Shown piece after piece: positions 13,645-24,348 of a DNA stretch of 28,974 bases. The notes under the pieces are model-generated. The model was not told where the DNA came from and did no database searches. It saw only the letters and a list, made by a program, of their open reading frames with translations. Position 1 is the first letter of the stretch; each line of letters opens with the position of its first letter. This DNA comes from CAZAMP01 sp964486455 (GTDB taxonomy: Bacteria > Eisenbacteria > RBG-16-71-46 > CAZAMP01), in assembly GCA_964486455.1 (NCBI GenBank), contig CAZAMP010000051.1, positions 1-28,974 of the forward strand. The letters are read 5' to 3'. Position numbers and translations under genes: made by a program.

Positions 13645-16023
13645 TTAATGGGTGGCCGCGATGGAGGGGATATGCTCGCCGGACTCGACACGCCCGTCGA
13701 GTCCGTATTCGATTACCTCGTCCATGTTCCGAACCGTAATGATCTCAAGGCCTTCACGAAGCTCCTCCGGCAGCTCCGCGATCTGCGGCGCGTTCTCCTC
13801 GGGAACGAGGACGCACGCGATCGAGGCCCGCTTCGCGGCCATGAGCTTCTCGGCCAGTCCTCCGACCGGCAGGACCGTCCCACGAAGGGTGATCTCTCCG
13901 GTCAGCGCCACGTCGGCCCTGGTGGGTGTACCGGTCACGGCGGACACCATGGCAAGCGCCATCGTTACACCGGCGGACGGCCCGTCCTTGGGGACACCAC
14001 CCTGCGGGAGATGAACGTGGATATCCAGTCGTTCGTTGAAGTCGGAATCCAGACCGAAGAGGGCCCCACGCGCCCGGATGTAGCTGAGGGCGGCCTGCCC
14101 CGATTCCTGCATCGTTTCGCCGAGTTTCCCGGTCAGTAGCAAGCGACCACGCCCCGGAAGCGGCGTGACCTCCACATTGAGGATCTCGCCCCCGACCTCG
14201 GTCCAGGCGAGCCCGGTGGCCACACCCACGCGCTCCTGGGTTACCACCTCGCTCCAGACGAAGCGCGGCGCGCCCATGAGCGCCGTCAGGTTCGAACCGG
14301 TCACCACCAGCGGCCCCTGATCGTCCACCGTCGCCGCCCGGCGGCGGGCCGCCTTGCGGCAAAACCCTGCAATCTCCCTCTCCAGGTTCCGAACACCGGA
14401 CTCACGCGTTCGCTCACGAATGACACCCCGAAGCGCGTCCTCGGAGACCGTGAGATCCGTCTCGGAGAGACCACAGGCTTCCCGTTGCCTCGGGACAAGA
14501 TATCGCTTGGCGATCTCCAGCTTCTCGTGCTCCAGGTAGCCGTGGAGCTTGAGCACCTCGAGCCGGTCGCGGAGTGCCGGGTGGACGCCGTCGAGGCTGT
14601 TAGCCGTCACGACGAACATGACCTGGGACAGATCGTAGTCGCAGTCCAGGTAGTGATCCTGAAACGCGTTGTTCTGCTCGGGGTCCAGGACTTCGAGAAG
14701 AGCGGCGGCCGGGTCTCCCCGGTAGTCGGAACCGAGCTTGTCGATCTCATCGAGAAGGATGAGCGGGTTCACCGTACCGGCGCGGCGCATGGCCTGAATG
14801 ATCCGGCCCGGCATCGATCCGATGTACGTCCGCCGGTGACCGCGAATCTCAGCCTCATCGCGCACCCCGCCGAGACTCATGCGAACAAGCTTCCGGCCGA
14901 GTGCCCGCGCGATCGATCGCCCGAGCGACGTCTTCCCTACCCCCGGAGGCCCGACGAGGCACAGCACGGGGCCTTTGAGCGTGCGCGACAGCTTGAGCAC
15001 GGCGATGTATTCGAGGATTCGGTCTTTGACCTTTCGAAGTCCGTAGTGATCCTCGTTCAGAATCTCCTCGGCTCCATCCAGATCGAGCCGGTCCCGGGAG
15101 CGTTTCTTCCACGGCAGCGAGAGCAGCCAGTCGACATAGGTACGGCTGACGGTGGCCTCGGGGGAGATGGGGTTCATTCGCGACAGACGCTGGATCTCGC
15201 GGTTGGCCTTCGTGCGGATGGGGTCGGGCATCTGCGCCTTCTCCACCGCGTCACGAAGCTCGTCGATATCGTCGCCGTCATCCGCCGGATGATCCCCGCC
15301 GCGCCGGCGATCGTCGCGTCCAAGATCATCGCTTGCAGGGATGACGCGCATCGGCCGCCCACCCTGCTTCTCGAGCTTGAGGATCCTTACATCCGACGAG
15401 AGGATCTCTCTGAGACGTCTCAGCCGCGGCAGCCAGCCCTTGGACTCGAGCAAACGCTGCCGGACGGAGACCGATGCGACCACGTAGCCGGCCACAAAGA
15501 ACGAGAATTCTGATGGGCCCTGGAACCGACGGGCGGTGGAGACGACGTCGCCGCTGAGCCGTCTGCCCAGCGAGACATAGGTTTCGAACGCGCCGAGCAC
15601 GTCGTCCCGAAGCTCCTCGAGCGGCGGCTCTTCCTCTTCCGGATCCAGGTCCGGCAACGCGGTCGTCTTCGCCTCGAAGGCGCGGCCGGTCACGATGAGG
15701 CGATTGAGTCGCCCCCGGGCCATGCCGGTCGCGACAATCCGCATCGTCCCGTCCGGGAGGTGCGTGTGCTCGGTTACCTGGCAGTAGGTCCCGACCCGAT
15801 AGAGATCGCGGCCGGTCGGCTCGGTGATGTCGGCGGATTTCTGCGTAACCGCGAAGAGCAGGCCGTTCTCTTCGAGCGCCTGCTTCACCGCGGCAACGGA
15901 TCGCTCGCGGCCGACAAACAACGGAAGGGAAACACCGGGAAACAGCACCACGTCCCGTAGCGGGAGAAGTGGCACCCGCTGCGGAAGACGTTCTAGTTCA
16001 TCTCGAATTTCATTGGAAGACAC
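13645..16023 (-). CDS. lon: ATP-dependent Lon protease with an atypical pre-ATPase segment
   Basis: Lon is a cytoplasmic AAA+ serine protease that degrades misfolded and regulatory proteins. The 792-residue length is normal. An N-terminal LonN domain (about 16-215, PLLPLRDVVLFPGVSLPLFVGRE) precedes the AAA+ domain with Walker A GPPGVGKT (358-365) and Walker B ILLDEIDK (422-429). The protease domain has the Ser683-Lys726 dyad (PKDGPSAGVTMA and RGTVLPVGGLAEK) at the canonical 43-residue spacing. Residues about 219-255 do not match the usual helical QREYYLREQLKAI-type segment and are instead Asp/Arg-rich. The start is GTG at 16023 with GAGGG upstream. It is the last gene of tig-clpP-clpX-lon and may have an extra promoter at 16088-16118. 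Confidence 0.96.
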   Translation of the reverse strand: MSSNEIRDELERLPQRVPLLPLRDVVLFPGVSLPLFVGRERSVAAVKQALEENGLLFAVTQKSADITEPTGRDLYRVGTYCQVTEHTHLPDGTMRIVATGMARGRLNRLIVTGRAFEAKTTALPDLDPEEEEPPLEELRDDVLGAFETYVSLGRRLSGDVVSTARRFQGPSEFSFFVAGYVVASVSVRQRLLESKGWLPRLRRLREILSSDVRILKLEKQGGRPMRVIPASDDLGRDDRRRGGDHPADDGDDIDELRDAVEKAQMPDPIRTKANREIQRLSRMNPISPEATVSRTYVDWLLSLPWKKRSRDRLDLDGAEEILNEDHYGLRKVKDRILEYIAVLKLSRTLKGPVLCLVGPPGVGKTSLGRSIARALGRKLVRMSLGGVRDEAEIRGHRRTYIGSMPGRIIQAMRRAGTVNPLILLDEIDKLGSDYRGDPAAALLEVLDPEQNNAFQDHYLDCDYDLSQVMFVVTANSLDGVHPALRDRLEVLKLHGYLEHEKLEIAKRYLVPRQREACGLSETDLTVSEDALRGVIRERTRESGVRNLEREIAGFCRKAARRRAATVDDQGPLVVTGSNLTALMGAPRFVWSEVVTQERVGVATGLAWTEVGGEILNVEVTPLPGRGRLLLTGKLGETMQESGQAALSYIRARGALFGLDSDFNERLDIHVHLPQGGVPKDGPSAGVTMALAMVSAVTGTPTRADVALTGEITLRGTVLPVGGLAEKLMAAKRASIACVLVPEENAPQIAELPEELREGLEIITVRNMDEVIEYGLDGRVESGEHIPSIAATH

Positions 16024-16087
16024 CGCTCGCCCTCAATCGCTGACGCTTCGCTCAGGGAACCCGAACGATTCGCGCAGGTGCATCGCT

Positions 16088-16118
16088 TTCAGGGGCGGTC
16101 CAGCGGCGAGCGGTCAAG
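16088..16118 (-). promoter_or_regulatory. Possible heat-shock-type promoter for lon
   Basis: On the minus strand CTTGACC (16112-16118) is followed after 16 bases by CCCCTGAA (16088-16095). This partly resembles the sigma-32 pattern CTTGAAA-N13-17-CCCCAT. The predicted leader would be about 55 bases. The -10 half matches only in its C-run, so this is a candidate only. Confidence 0.28.
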
Positions 16119-16190
16119 ACAAAGAGGGGACCCTTGTCCATCGCCAAGGAAACGAAGTTGACGCCCCTAATCCCTATGTAACCGGGAAGC

Positions 16191-17444
<1,254 letters not shown>

Positions 17445-17481
17445 TAGCTCCTCATGGATCCTCGTGACACGATGAAAACGG

Positions 17482-18069
17482 CTATTCGCCCCGCTTCTGG
17501 ATCACCTCGTCAACGATACCATACTCCTTGGCCTCAATGGCCGACATGAAGAAGTTCCTATCCGTATCCTCTTCAATCTTTTCCATCGGCTGACCGGTGT
17601 GGTTCGCAAGAATTTTGTTCAGCGAGCCGCGCAGATTGAGGATCTCCTTCGTGTAGATCTCGAGATCCGCCGCCTGTCCCTGGCTTCCCCCCAGGGGCTG
17701 GTGAATCATCACACGAGCGTTCGGAAGCGCCGAGCGCTTTCCCTTGCTTCCGGCGGCCAAGAGCACCGCTGCCATGCTGGCGGCCTGTCCGAGGCAGATC
17801 GTCGCGACATCCGGCTTGATGAACTGGAGCGTGTCGTAGATGGCCATCCCGGCCGATACCACACCACCCGGCGAGTTGATGTAGATGTGGATGTCCTTGT
17901 CCGGATCATCGGCCTCCAGGAAGAGCATCTGCGCGATGACGACGTTTGCGACGTGGTCATCGATCGGCTGTCCCACGAAGACGATCCGATCCTTCAGCAA
18001 CCTGGAGTAAATGTCCCAGGATCGCTCGCCACGACTCGTCTGCTCCACGACAATCGGAACAAGCCCCAT
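17482..18069 (-). CDS. clpP: ATP-dependent Clp protease proteolytic subunit
   Basis: ClpP forms the two-ring proteolytic chamber used by ClpX. The 195-residue length is standard. The catalytic triad is Ser98 (GQAASMAAV), His123 (MIHQPLGG) and an Asp in the EEDTDRNF segment (about 168). Other landmarks are INSPGGVVSAGMAIYDT and EYGIVDEVI. The N-terminus (MGLVPIVVEQTSRGER) resembles the short propeptide plus mature start of bacterial ClpP. The gene lies 42 bases downstream of tig and 37 bases upstream of clpX. Confidence 0.98.
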   Translation of the reverse strand: MGLVPIVVEQTSRGERSWDIYSRLLKDRIVFVGQPIDDHVANVVIAQMLFLEADDPDKDIHIYINSPGGVVSAGMAIYDTLQFIKPDVATICLGQAASMAAVLLAAGSKGKRSALPNARVMIHQPLGGSQGQAADLEIYTKEILNLRGSLNKILANHTGQPMEKIEEDTDRNFFMSAIEAKEYGIVDEVIQKRGE

Positions 18070-18111
18070 TATCCGTCCCCTTTCACGCTGCCGCCGCGGT
18101 CGGCGGAACGA

Positions 18112-19380
18112 CTAGCTCGGTGTCTGGATCTTCCCGGATGGTCGAGAAGTCTTTACCTCTTCTACTTCGGCCTTTTCAAGCAGGAAGTCCAGTGCCTTTC
18201 GTTCCTCCATCTCGTGGCGGAACCGATTGAAGCGGCCGTCCTTTTTCGCCTCGGCCACGGCCCGGTCGCGCTTCGATTCGTCCTCGACCGACTCCCGGAT
18301 GAGCGCAGCCACTTCGTCCTCCGAAATGGCCAGATTCTCGCGCTTTGCCACAGCGTCGATGATCAGCATCCGTTGCACGGCCATGACCGCCGCCGGGCGC
18401 TGGCGCTCGTTGAACTCCTCCTGCTTCTCGTCCGGCACATTGAGGTCGCGGATGAGGTTGTCGAGGAGGTTCTGCACCATCACGTCGGGGGCTTCGAAGG
18501 GGCCCCGTTCAATGACCCGCTGGATGAGGGCGTTCTCAAGCTCGCGGTCAGAGCGGACCAGTTCCTCGCTCTCGAGCCGGATGCGGATCCGGGAGCGGAG
18601 GTCTTCCACGTTCTCAAATCCGATCGTCTTCACGAACTCGTCGTCGACGGTCCTGAGCTTCTTCTCCCCGACCTCCAACACCTTGATCTGAAAACGCTTC
18701 GTCTGCCCCGCAAGTTCCTTGTCTTCCATCTCCGCCGGGTACGTCAGCTCCACCTCGCGCGCGGAACCCGCCCGCGCGCCGACGAGCGCGTCCTCGAACT
18801 CGCGGATGAGCCCCTCGGAACCCAGCACGATTTGAAGCGCTTCCGGCTCCCCGTCGGCCCCCTTCGACGGATCGAGCAGTGTCACATCCAGGCGGTCTGT
18901 CAGGATCGCCTCGCGGTCAACGGTCACATAGTCGGGATTGGCGTCGCGGATCTGATCGATGACCTGATCGATCGCCCCGTCCTCGATCTCATAGATCGTC
19001 TTCGTGAGCTTGATATCGTCGAGGCTCGGAAGCTCGACCACGGGCCGGACCTCGACATGGGCGACGAACGTGAGCGGCTCGCCCTTCTTGTAACTAAAGT
19101 CCTTGATCTGCGGCGGAGCGATGGGATCCAGTTTCACGTCCTCGAGGGCCGCCTGATAGCCCTTCGGAATGATCCGTTCGAGAAGCTCTTCCTCGAGATG
19201 CGAACCGAAGCGGTTCTCCAGCATGCTCTCGGGAACCTTGCCCTTGCGGAAGCCGGGAAGGCTTGCCTTGCGGCGGAACTCCTTGACGACCTGCTTCATC
19301 TCTTCGAGGACTTCGTCGGCGGGAATCTCGATGTGGAGCGCCCGCTTCCAGGTTCCGGTTTCTTTGAGCTCGACTTTCAA
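18112..19380 (-). CDS. tig: Trigger factor, ribosome-associated chaperone and peptidyl-prolyl isomerase
   Basis: Trigger factor binds the ribosome exit tunnel and shields nascent chains. I place the start at a TTG at 19380, giving 422 residues, because AAAGGATC precedes it and any start further upstream (up to 19470) would lie inside tRNA-Leu. The N-terminal ribosome-binding domain carries the signature GFRKGKVP (43-50). The FKBP-type isomerase domain occupies about 150-250 (ALQIVLGSEGLIREFEDALVG...VELTYP), and the long helical C-terminal chaperone arm follows. The frame is intact over its full normal length. It heads the tig-clpP-clpX-lon series. Confidence 0.96.
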   Translation of the reverse strand: MKVELKETGTWKRALHIEIPADEVLEEMKQVVKEFRRKASLPGFRKGKVPESMLENRFGSHLEEELLERIIPKGYQAALEDVKLDPIAPPQIKDFSYKKGEPLTFVAHVEVRPVVELPSLDDIKLTKTIYEIEDGAIDQVIDQIRDANPDYVTVDREAILTDRLDVTLLDPSKGADGEPEALQIVLGSEGLIREFEDALVGARAGSAREVELTYPAEMEDKELAGQTKRFQIKVLEVGEKKLRTVDDEFVKTIGFENVEDLRSRIRIRLESEELVRSDRELENALIQRVIERGPFEAPDVMVQNLLDNLIRDLNVPDEKQEEFNERQRPAAVMAVQRMLIIDAVAKRENLAISEDEVAALIRESVEDESKRDRAVAEAKKDGRFNRFRHEMEERKALDFLLEKAEVEEVKTSRPSGKIQTPS

Positions 19381-19428
19381 GATCCGATCCTTTCGTCGAG
19401 ACGCATCATCATCGAGATGATGGAACGA

Positions 19429-19512
19429 TGGTGCGAGAGGGGGGATTTGAACCCCCACGGGTTTCCCCACTGGATCCTAAATCCAGCGCGTCTGCCATTC
19501 CGCCACTCTCGC
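19429..19512 (-). tRNA. tRNA-Leu (anticodon UAG)
   Basis: The minus strand folds as a class II tRNA. The acceptor arm pairs GCGAGAG with CTCTCGC. The anticodon arm is CTGGA-TTTAGGA-TCCAG with anticodon TAG. A variable arm (TGGGGAAACCCG) and a T-arm GGGGGTTCAAATCCCCC follow. The discriminator is A at 19432 and CCA is encoded at 19429-19431. It decodes leucine CUA/CUG-type codons. It lies 48 bases upstream of the tig start and could be co-transcribed with it. Confidence 0.96.
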
Positions 19513-19625
19513 GTCCAAACATTGAAGGCCTTGGCCCGTCGCTCCGGGCTGCCGGGCTGCCGATTAAAACCGGGAGAGGATAGCACGGGGCATCCGGCTG
19601 AACACCCCGAAATAGAGCATCCCTA

Positions 19626-20408
19626 CTATTGCCCCGTGAAGTCGGGTTTCCGCTTCTCTATGAACGCGTTGAGGCCTTCCTTTCCGTCTTTGGTTCCGAA
19701 GAGGTCGCCAAACGCTTTCCGCTCAAGAAGTTGCCCGGACTCTAGCGTCGTCTCCAACCCTCGGTTGACGACGTTGATCGCGGCACGCACTGCCAGAGGC
19801 CCCACGGAGAGGATCTTCTGGGCGACCTTCTCGCATGTCGCCATCAGCTCGGCCTGTGGGACGACGCGGTTGAAGATCCCAACCCTACGGGCCGCCTCGG
19901 CATCCAGGAACCGGCCGCTGAGGATCATCTCCAGCGCGATCCCCTTCCCGACCAGGCGCGGCAGCCGCTGTGTACCGGCGTAGCCCGGAATGACCCCGAG
20001 CGTGACCTCGGGAAAACCGACCTTGGCGTTCTCGGATGCGATGCGGAACGTACAGGCCAGAGCGAGCTCAGCCCCACCCCCGAGTGCGAAGCCGTTGATG
20101 GCCCCGATGACGGGCTTGCCGAGCGTGTCGATGTGATCGAACGTCGCCTGTCCGTCAGCGGACTCCGCTTCCGCCGCCGCGGAATCGAGCCCGGAGAGGT
20201 TCTTGATGTCCGATCCCGCGACGAACGCCTTGTCCCCCGCGCCGGTCAGGATCGCCACACCGACGGTCGTGTCATCGCGCACCTCGGTGAAGACCTCCCG
20301 CAGCTCGGCCATCGTCCTGGGGTTGAGCGCGTTCAACGCCTTTGGGCGATTGACCGTGACCTTGGCGATACCGTCGGACACTTCATAGAGCAGGTTTTCG
20401 AGGGCCAT
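19626..20408 (-). CDS. Enoyl-CoA hydratase (crotonase family)
   Basis: The enzyme hydrates trans-2-enoyl-CoA to 3-hydroxyacyl-CoA in fatty-acid or amino-acid breakdown. The 260-residue length is typical. Both catalytic glutamates are present: Glu114 (GGGAELALAC) and Glu134 (VGFPEVTLGVIPGYAGTQRL). The oxyanion-hole segments AFVAGSDIKNL and GFALGGGAEL are also present. I chose ATG 20408 because GAGGAG lies six bases before it and the family N-terminus (ENLLYEVSDGIAKVTVNRP) begins there; a longer frame from 20756 runs through the promoter and leader. It is transcribed divergently from the carboxylase operon, which suggests a shared role in acyl-CoA catabolism. Confidence 0.94.
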   Translation of the reverse strand: MALENLLYEVSDGIAKVTVNRPKALNALNPRTMAELREVFTEVRDDTTVGVAILTGAGDKAFVAGSDIKNLSGLDSAAAEAESADGQATFDHIDTLGKPVIGAINGFALGGGAELALACTFRIASENAKVGFPEVTLGVIPGYAGTQRLPRLVGKGIALEMILSGRFLDAEAARRVGIFNRVVPQAELMATCEKVAQKILSVGPLAVRAAINVVNRGLETTLESGQLLERKAFGDLFGTKDGKEGLNAFIEKRKPDFTGQ

Positions 20409-20514
20409 CTTCCACTCCTCACCACAGTTCCACCCGATTTCGCCCGGCGGGGCCTGGCTGGGCCTGGCGTCGGATCGCCGACCGCCGGGGCGCGTGTCGA
20501 CTTCAAACCGGATG

Positions 20515-20543
20515 AGCGTAGGGCGCTGGAAGGCGTCCGTCAA
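20515..20543 (-). promoter_or_regulatory. Promoter for enoyl-CoA hydratase
   Basis: On the minus strand TTGACG (20538-20543) and TACGCT (20515-20520) are separated by 17 bases. The predicted leader before the start codon at 20408 is about 100 bases. Confidence 0.5.
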
Positions 20544-20677
20544 CCGGCTCGGCTCACTGCGGAACTCGCTGGACGAGCCGTTCGGTCCCGGCGCGAGGCG
20601 AGCGAGGAGTGCCCGAGCCCGGCGCATTCCCCGGCCGCCCCCACCCTCTTCCCCACTCCGACGCCCGGAAATCGCGG

Positions 20678-20707
20678 TTGACCGCCTTCGGGAGCGTTCC
20701 GTAGACT
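20678..20707 (+). promoter_or_regulatory. Promoter for the propionyl-CoA carboxylase operon
   Basis: A -35 element TTGACC (20678-20683) and a -10 element TAGACT (20702-20707) are separated by 18 bases. The predicted start near 20714 gives a leader of about 73 bases containing the hairpin at 20739-20754. Confidence 0.5.
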
Positions 20708-20738
20708 CGTTCGGCAATCCTTCAAGACTGGTCGAATC

Positions 20739-20754
20739 GCCCCGTGGGCGGGGC
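20739..20754 (+). promoter_or_regulatory. Leader hairpin before the carboxylase operon
   Basis: GCCCCG and CGGGGC form a perfect six-base stem with loop TGGG, ending 32 bases before the first start codon. No T-tract follows. It may affect translation or mRNA stability. Confidence 0.4.
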
Positions 20755-20786
20755 ACTTAGACCGATTCAACGGAAGCTGGAAACAC

Positions 20787-22331
<1,545 letters not shown>

Positions 22332-22339
22332 GAGGCGCG

Positions 22340-23827
22340 ATGTTCACCAAGGTTCTCGTGGCCAACCGTGGCGAGATCGCCGTGCGGATCATGCGAACGC
22401 TTCGCGAAATGGGCATTCAATCGGTCGCGATCCACTCCGATCCCGACCGGGCCGCCCATCACGTCCGCATCGCGGATGAAGCGTTTCGCGTGGGTCCGGC
22501 GCCGAGCGCGGAAAGCTATCTCAAGATCGATACGATCATCGAGGTCGCGCGCGAGTCGGGCGCCCAGGCGATCCACCCGGGTTACGGCTTCCTAGCCGAA
22601 AATGCCGACTTCGCGGCCGCCTGCGAGAAGGTCGGGGTCGTCTTCATTGGTCCGCCGTCGCAGGTCATCTCGGACCTTGGCGACAAAGTACAGGCCCGCC
22701 GAATCGCCGGGCGGGCGAAGGCCCCGATCGTTCCCGGCTCCCAACCCTTACCCACCGACATCGAAGTCGCGCGGCGCGAGGCCGAGAAGGTCGGCTACCC
22801 GATCATGCTCAAGGCGGCCGGTGGCGGTGGCGGCAAAGGGATGCGGGTCGTCCGCGGCCCGGACGAGTTGCAGGGGACACTGGAGCTGACCCGGGGCGAA
22901 GCCCAAGCCGCCTTCTCCAATCCAACCATATACTTGGAGCGGTTCGTTGAGAATCCACGTCACGTGGAAATGCAGATCCTGGCCGACACCCAGGGCAACG
23001 CGATCTGGCTCGGCGAGCGCGATTGCTCCATTCAACGACGCCATCAGAAGCTCATCGAGGAAACACCCGCTCCCGGACTCAGCGATGAGCTCCGAGAGCG
23101 GATGGGCGCCGCCGCCGTCGCCATCGTCCAGGAGGCGGGCTACGTCGGCGCCGGGACGGTCGAGTTCCTCCTCGCCCCCACCGGCGAGTTCTTCTTCCTC
23201 GAGGTCAACACACGACTTCAGGTCGAGCATCCCGTCACGGAGTGTGTCACCGGACTCGACCTCGTCGCGGAGATGCTTCACATCGCGACCGGTGAGGAGC
23301 TTCGCCTCAAGCAGGACGAGATCCGGCGCAACGGCGCGGCGATTGAATGCCGCATCTGCGCCGAGGACGCGTCTTTGAACTTCGTACCGTCAACCGGCGA
23401 GATCACCGACCTCCGGCTACCGGAGGGACCGTTCATTCGCTCGGACTTCGGCGTGCTTCCCGGATCCGAAGTATCGGTGCACTACGACCCGTTGGTCGGG
23501 AAGCTCATCGCCTGGGGTGCCACGCGGGAAAAGGCGCGGGCGCGTCTGCTGCGCGCGGTGGAGGAATTCCGGCTCTCCGGGGTCGTGACGAACCGGTCGT
23601 TTCACGCGTGGGCGCTCTCACACCCGGCCTTCATCGCCGGGGAGGTCGACACCGGCTTCATCGATCGTCACATGGAGTCCGACACCTTTGCCAACAACGA
23701 CCAGCTCATCGAGGCCGCGCTGCTCGCCGCGGCCGTCCAAGCTTACGACGACCGTCGCAAATTGCACGAGCCGAAGGAGGCCGCGACGGCCGCCCAGTGG
23801 CGGGTAGGAGGTCAGCGATGGAAATGA
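22340..23827 (+). CDS. accC: Biotin carboxylase subunit of acyl-CoA carboxylase
   Basis: The 495-residue enzyme carboxylates biotin using ATP and bicarbonate. Motifs visible are the N-terminal KVLVANRGEIAVRI, the glycine-rich ATP loop GGGGGKGM (161-168), the ERDCSIQRRHQKLIEETPAP segment, and FLEVNTRLQVEHPVTE with Glu288, Asn290 and Arg292. It is a single-domain biotin carboxylase with no fused carrier; the carrier is the next gene, overlapping its end by ten bases. AGGAGG overlaps the stop codon of the beta subunit gene and lies four bases before the ATG, so the two are translationally coupled. In this context it may be named pccA. Confidence 0.95.
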   Translation: MFTKVLVANRGEIAVRIMRTLREMGIQSVAIHSDPDRAAHHVRIADEAFRVGPAPSAESYLKIDTIIEVARESGAQAIHPGYGFLAENADFAAACEKVGVVFIGPPSQVISDLGDKVQARRIAGRAKAPIVPGSQPLPTDIEVARREAEKVGYPIMLKAAGGGGGKGMRVVRGPDELQGTLELTRGEAQAAFSNPTIYLERFVENPRHVEMQILADTQGNAIWLGERDCSIQRRHQKLIEETPAPGLSDELRERMGAAAVAIVQEAGYVGAGTVEFLLAPTGEFFFLEVNTRLQVEHPVTECVTGLDLVAEMLHIATGEELRLKQDEIRRNGAAIECRICAEDASLNFVPSTGEITDLRLPEGPFIRSDFGVLPGSEVSVHYDPLVGKLIAWGATREKARARLLRAVEEFRLSGVVTNRSFHAWALSHPAFIAGEVDTGFIDRHMESDTFANNDQLIEAALLAAAVQAYDDRRKLHEPKEAATAAQWRVGGQRWK

Positions 23828-24348
23828 AGCTCGTCCTCGAACTCGACGGCACGACCTACCCCGTCACGGTGAACGCCGAGGAAGAGACATACACGGTCAA
23901 CCTCAACGGCAACGAGCGCGTCATCGACGTCCGGCGATCGGCGTCCGGGGCACTCTCGCTTCTCGTCGACAACCGCTCGGTCGAGGCATGGGCCGTCAAA
24001 ACGAGCAGCGGCTACCGCGTCTCCGTTCTAGGCGGCGCCTTCCAGGTCGAAGTGGAAGACGCGCTTCGCGCCAGCATCCGCAAGATGAAGGAAGCGGCGG
24101 ACGGATCGGGTGAAGAGCTCATCAAGGCACCGATGCCCGGCATGGTTGTCGAGCTCAAGGTCGCCGTTGGCGATACCGTGGAGCCGGGAGAGCCGGTCAT
24201 CGTCGTCGAGGCTATGAAGATGCGAAACGAATTCGGACCCAAGTCCGGCGGGCGGATCGACAAGATCATGGTGGAGCCCGGGCAAAGCGTGGAACGCGGC
24301 ACGGAGCTGCTTCTCGTGGTGAGCGACGACGAAGGCGAGGGCGAGTGA
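23818..24348 (+). CDS. Biotin carboxyl carrier protein of the acyl-CoA carboxylase
   Basis: The 176-residue protein ends in a biotinyl/lipoyl domain with the APMPGMVVELKVAVGDTVEPGEPV strand pattern and the biotinylation motif EAMKM, Lys134 being the attachment site. The N-terminal about 95 residues form a beta-rich region followed by a helical linker (ASIRKMKEAADG), as in the BT (carboxylase subunit-linking) part of propionyl-CoA carboxylases and in stand-alone carriers of methylmalonyl-CoA decarboxylase-like complexes. The ATG at 23818 has AGGAGG seven bases upstream and lies inside the end of the biotin carboxylase gene. Its stop overlaps the mutase start by one base. Confidence 0.93.
   Translation: MEMKLVLELDGTTYPVTVNAEEETYTVNLNGNERVIDVRRSASGALSLLVDNRSVEAWAVKTSSGYRVSVLGGAFQVEVEDALRASIRKMKEAADGSGEELIKAPMPGMVVELKVAVGDTVEPGEPVIVVEAMKMRNEFGPKSGGRIDKIMVEPGQSVERGTELLLVVSDDEGEGE

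Larger units (their letters stand above)
20409..20786. other. Divergent intergenic regulatory region
   Basis: This 378-base gap separates the minus-strand enoyl-CoA hydratase from the plus-strand carboxylase operon. I see one promoter candidate for each direction (20515-20543 minus, 20678-20707 plus) and a hairpin in the plus-strand leader (20739-20754). Open frames crossing it look like chance products of GC-rich sequence. I do not recognise a specific operator. Confidence 0.6.

Noticed and set aside
19381..19470. Upstream ATG for trigger factor at 19470
   Set aside because: It lies inside tRNA-Leu; the TTG at 19380 with a ribosome site fits the family N-terminus.
17599..19983. A 794-residue plus-strand open frame opposite clpP and tig
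   Set aside because: It is antisense to two unmistakable genes and crosses tRNA-Leu. Its residues (Arg, Asp, Leu, His and Val rich, without a family pattern) are those of an antisense shadow in GC-rich DNA.
20409..20756. N-terminal extension of the enoyl-CoA hydratase to 376 residues
   Set aside because: The extension runs through the predicted promoter, has no family similarity, and a strong GAGGAG site marks the start at 20408.
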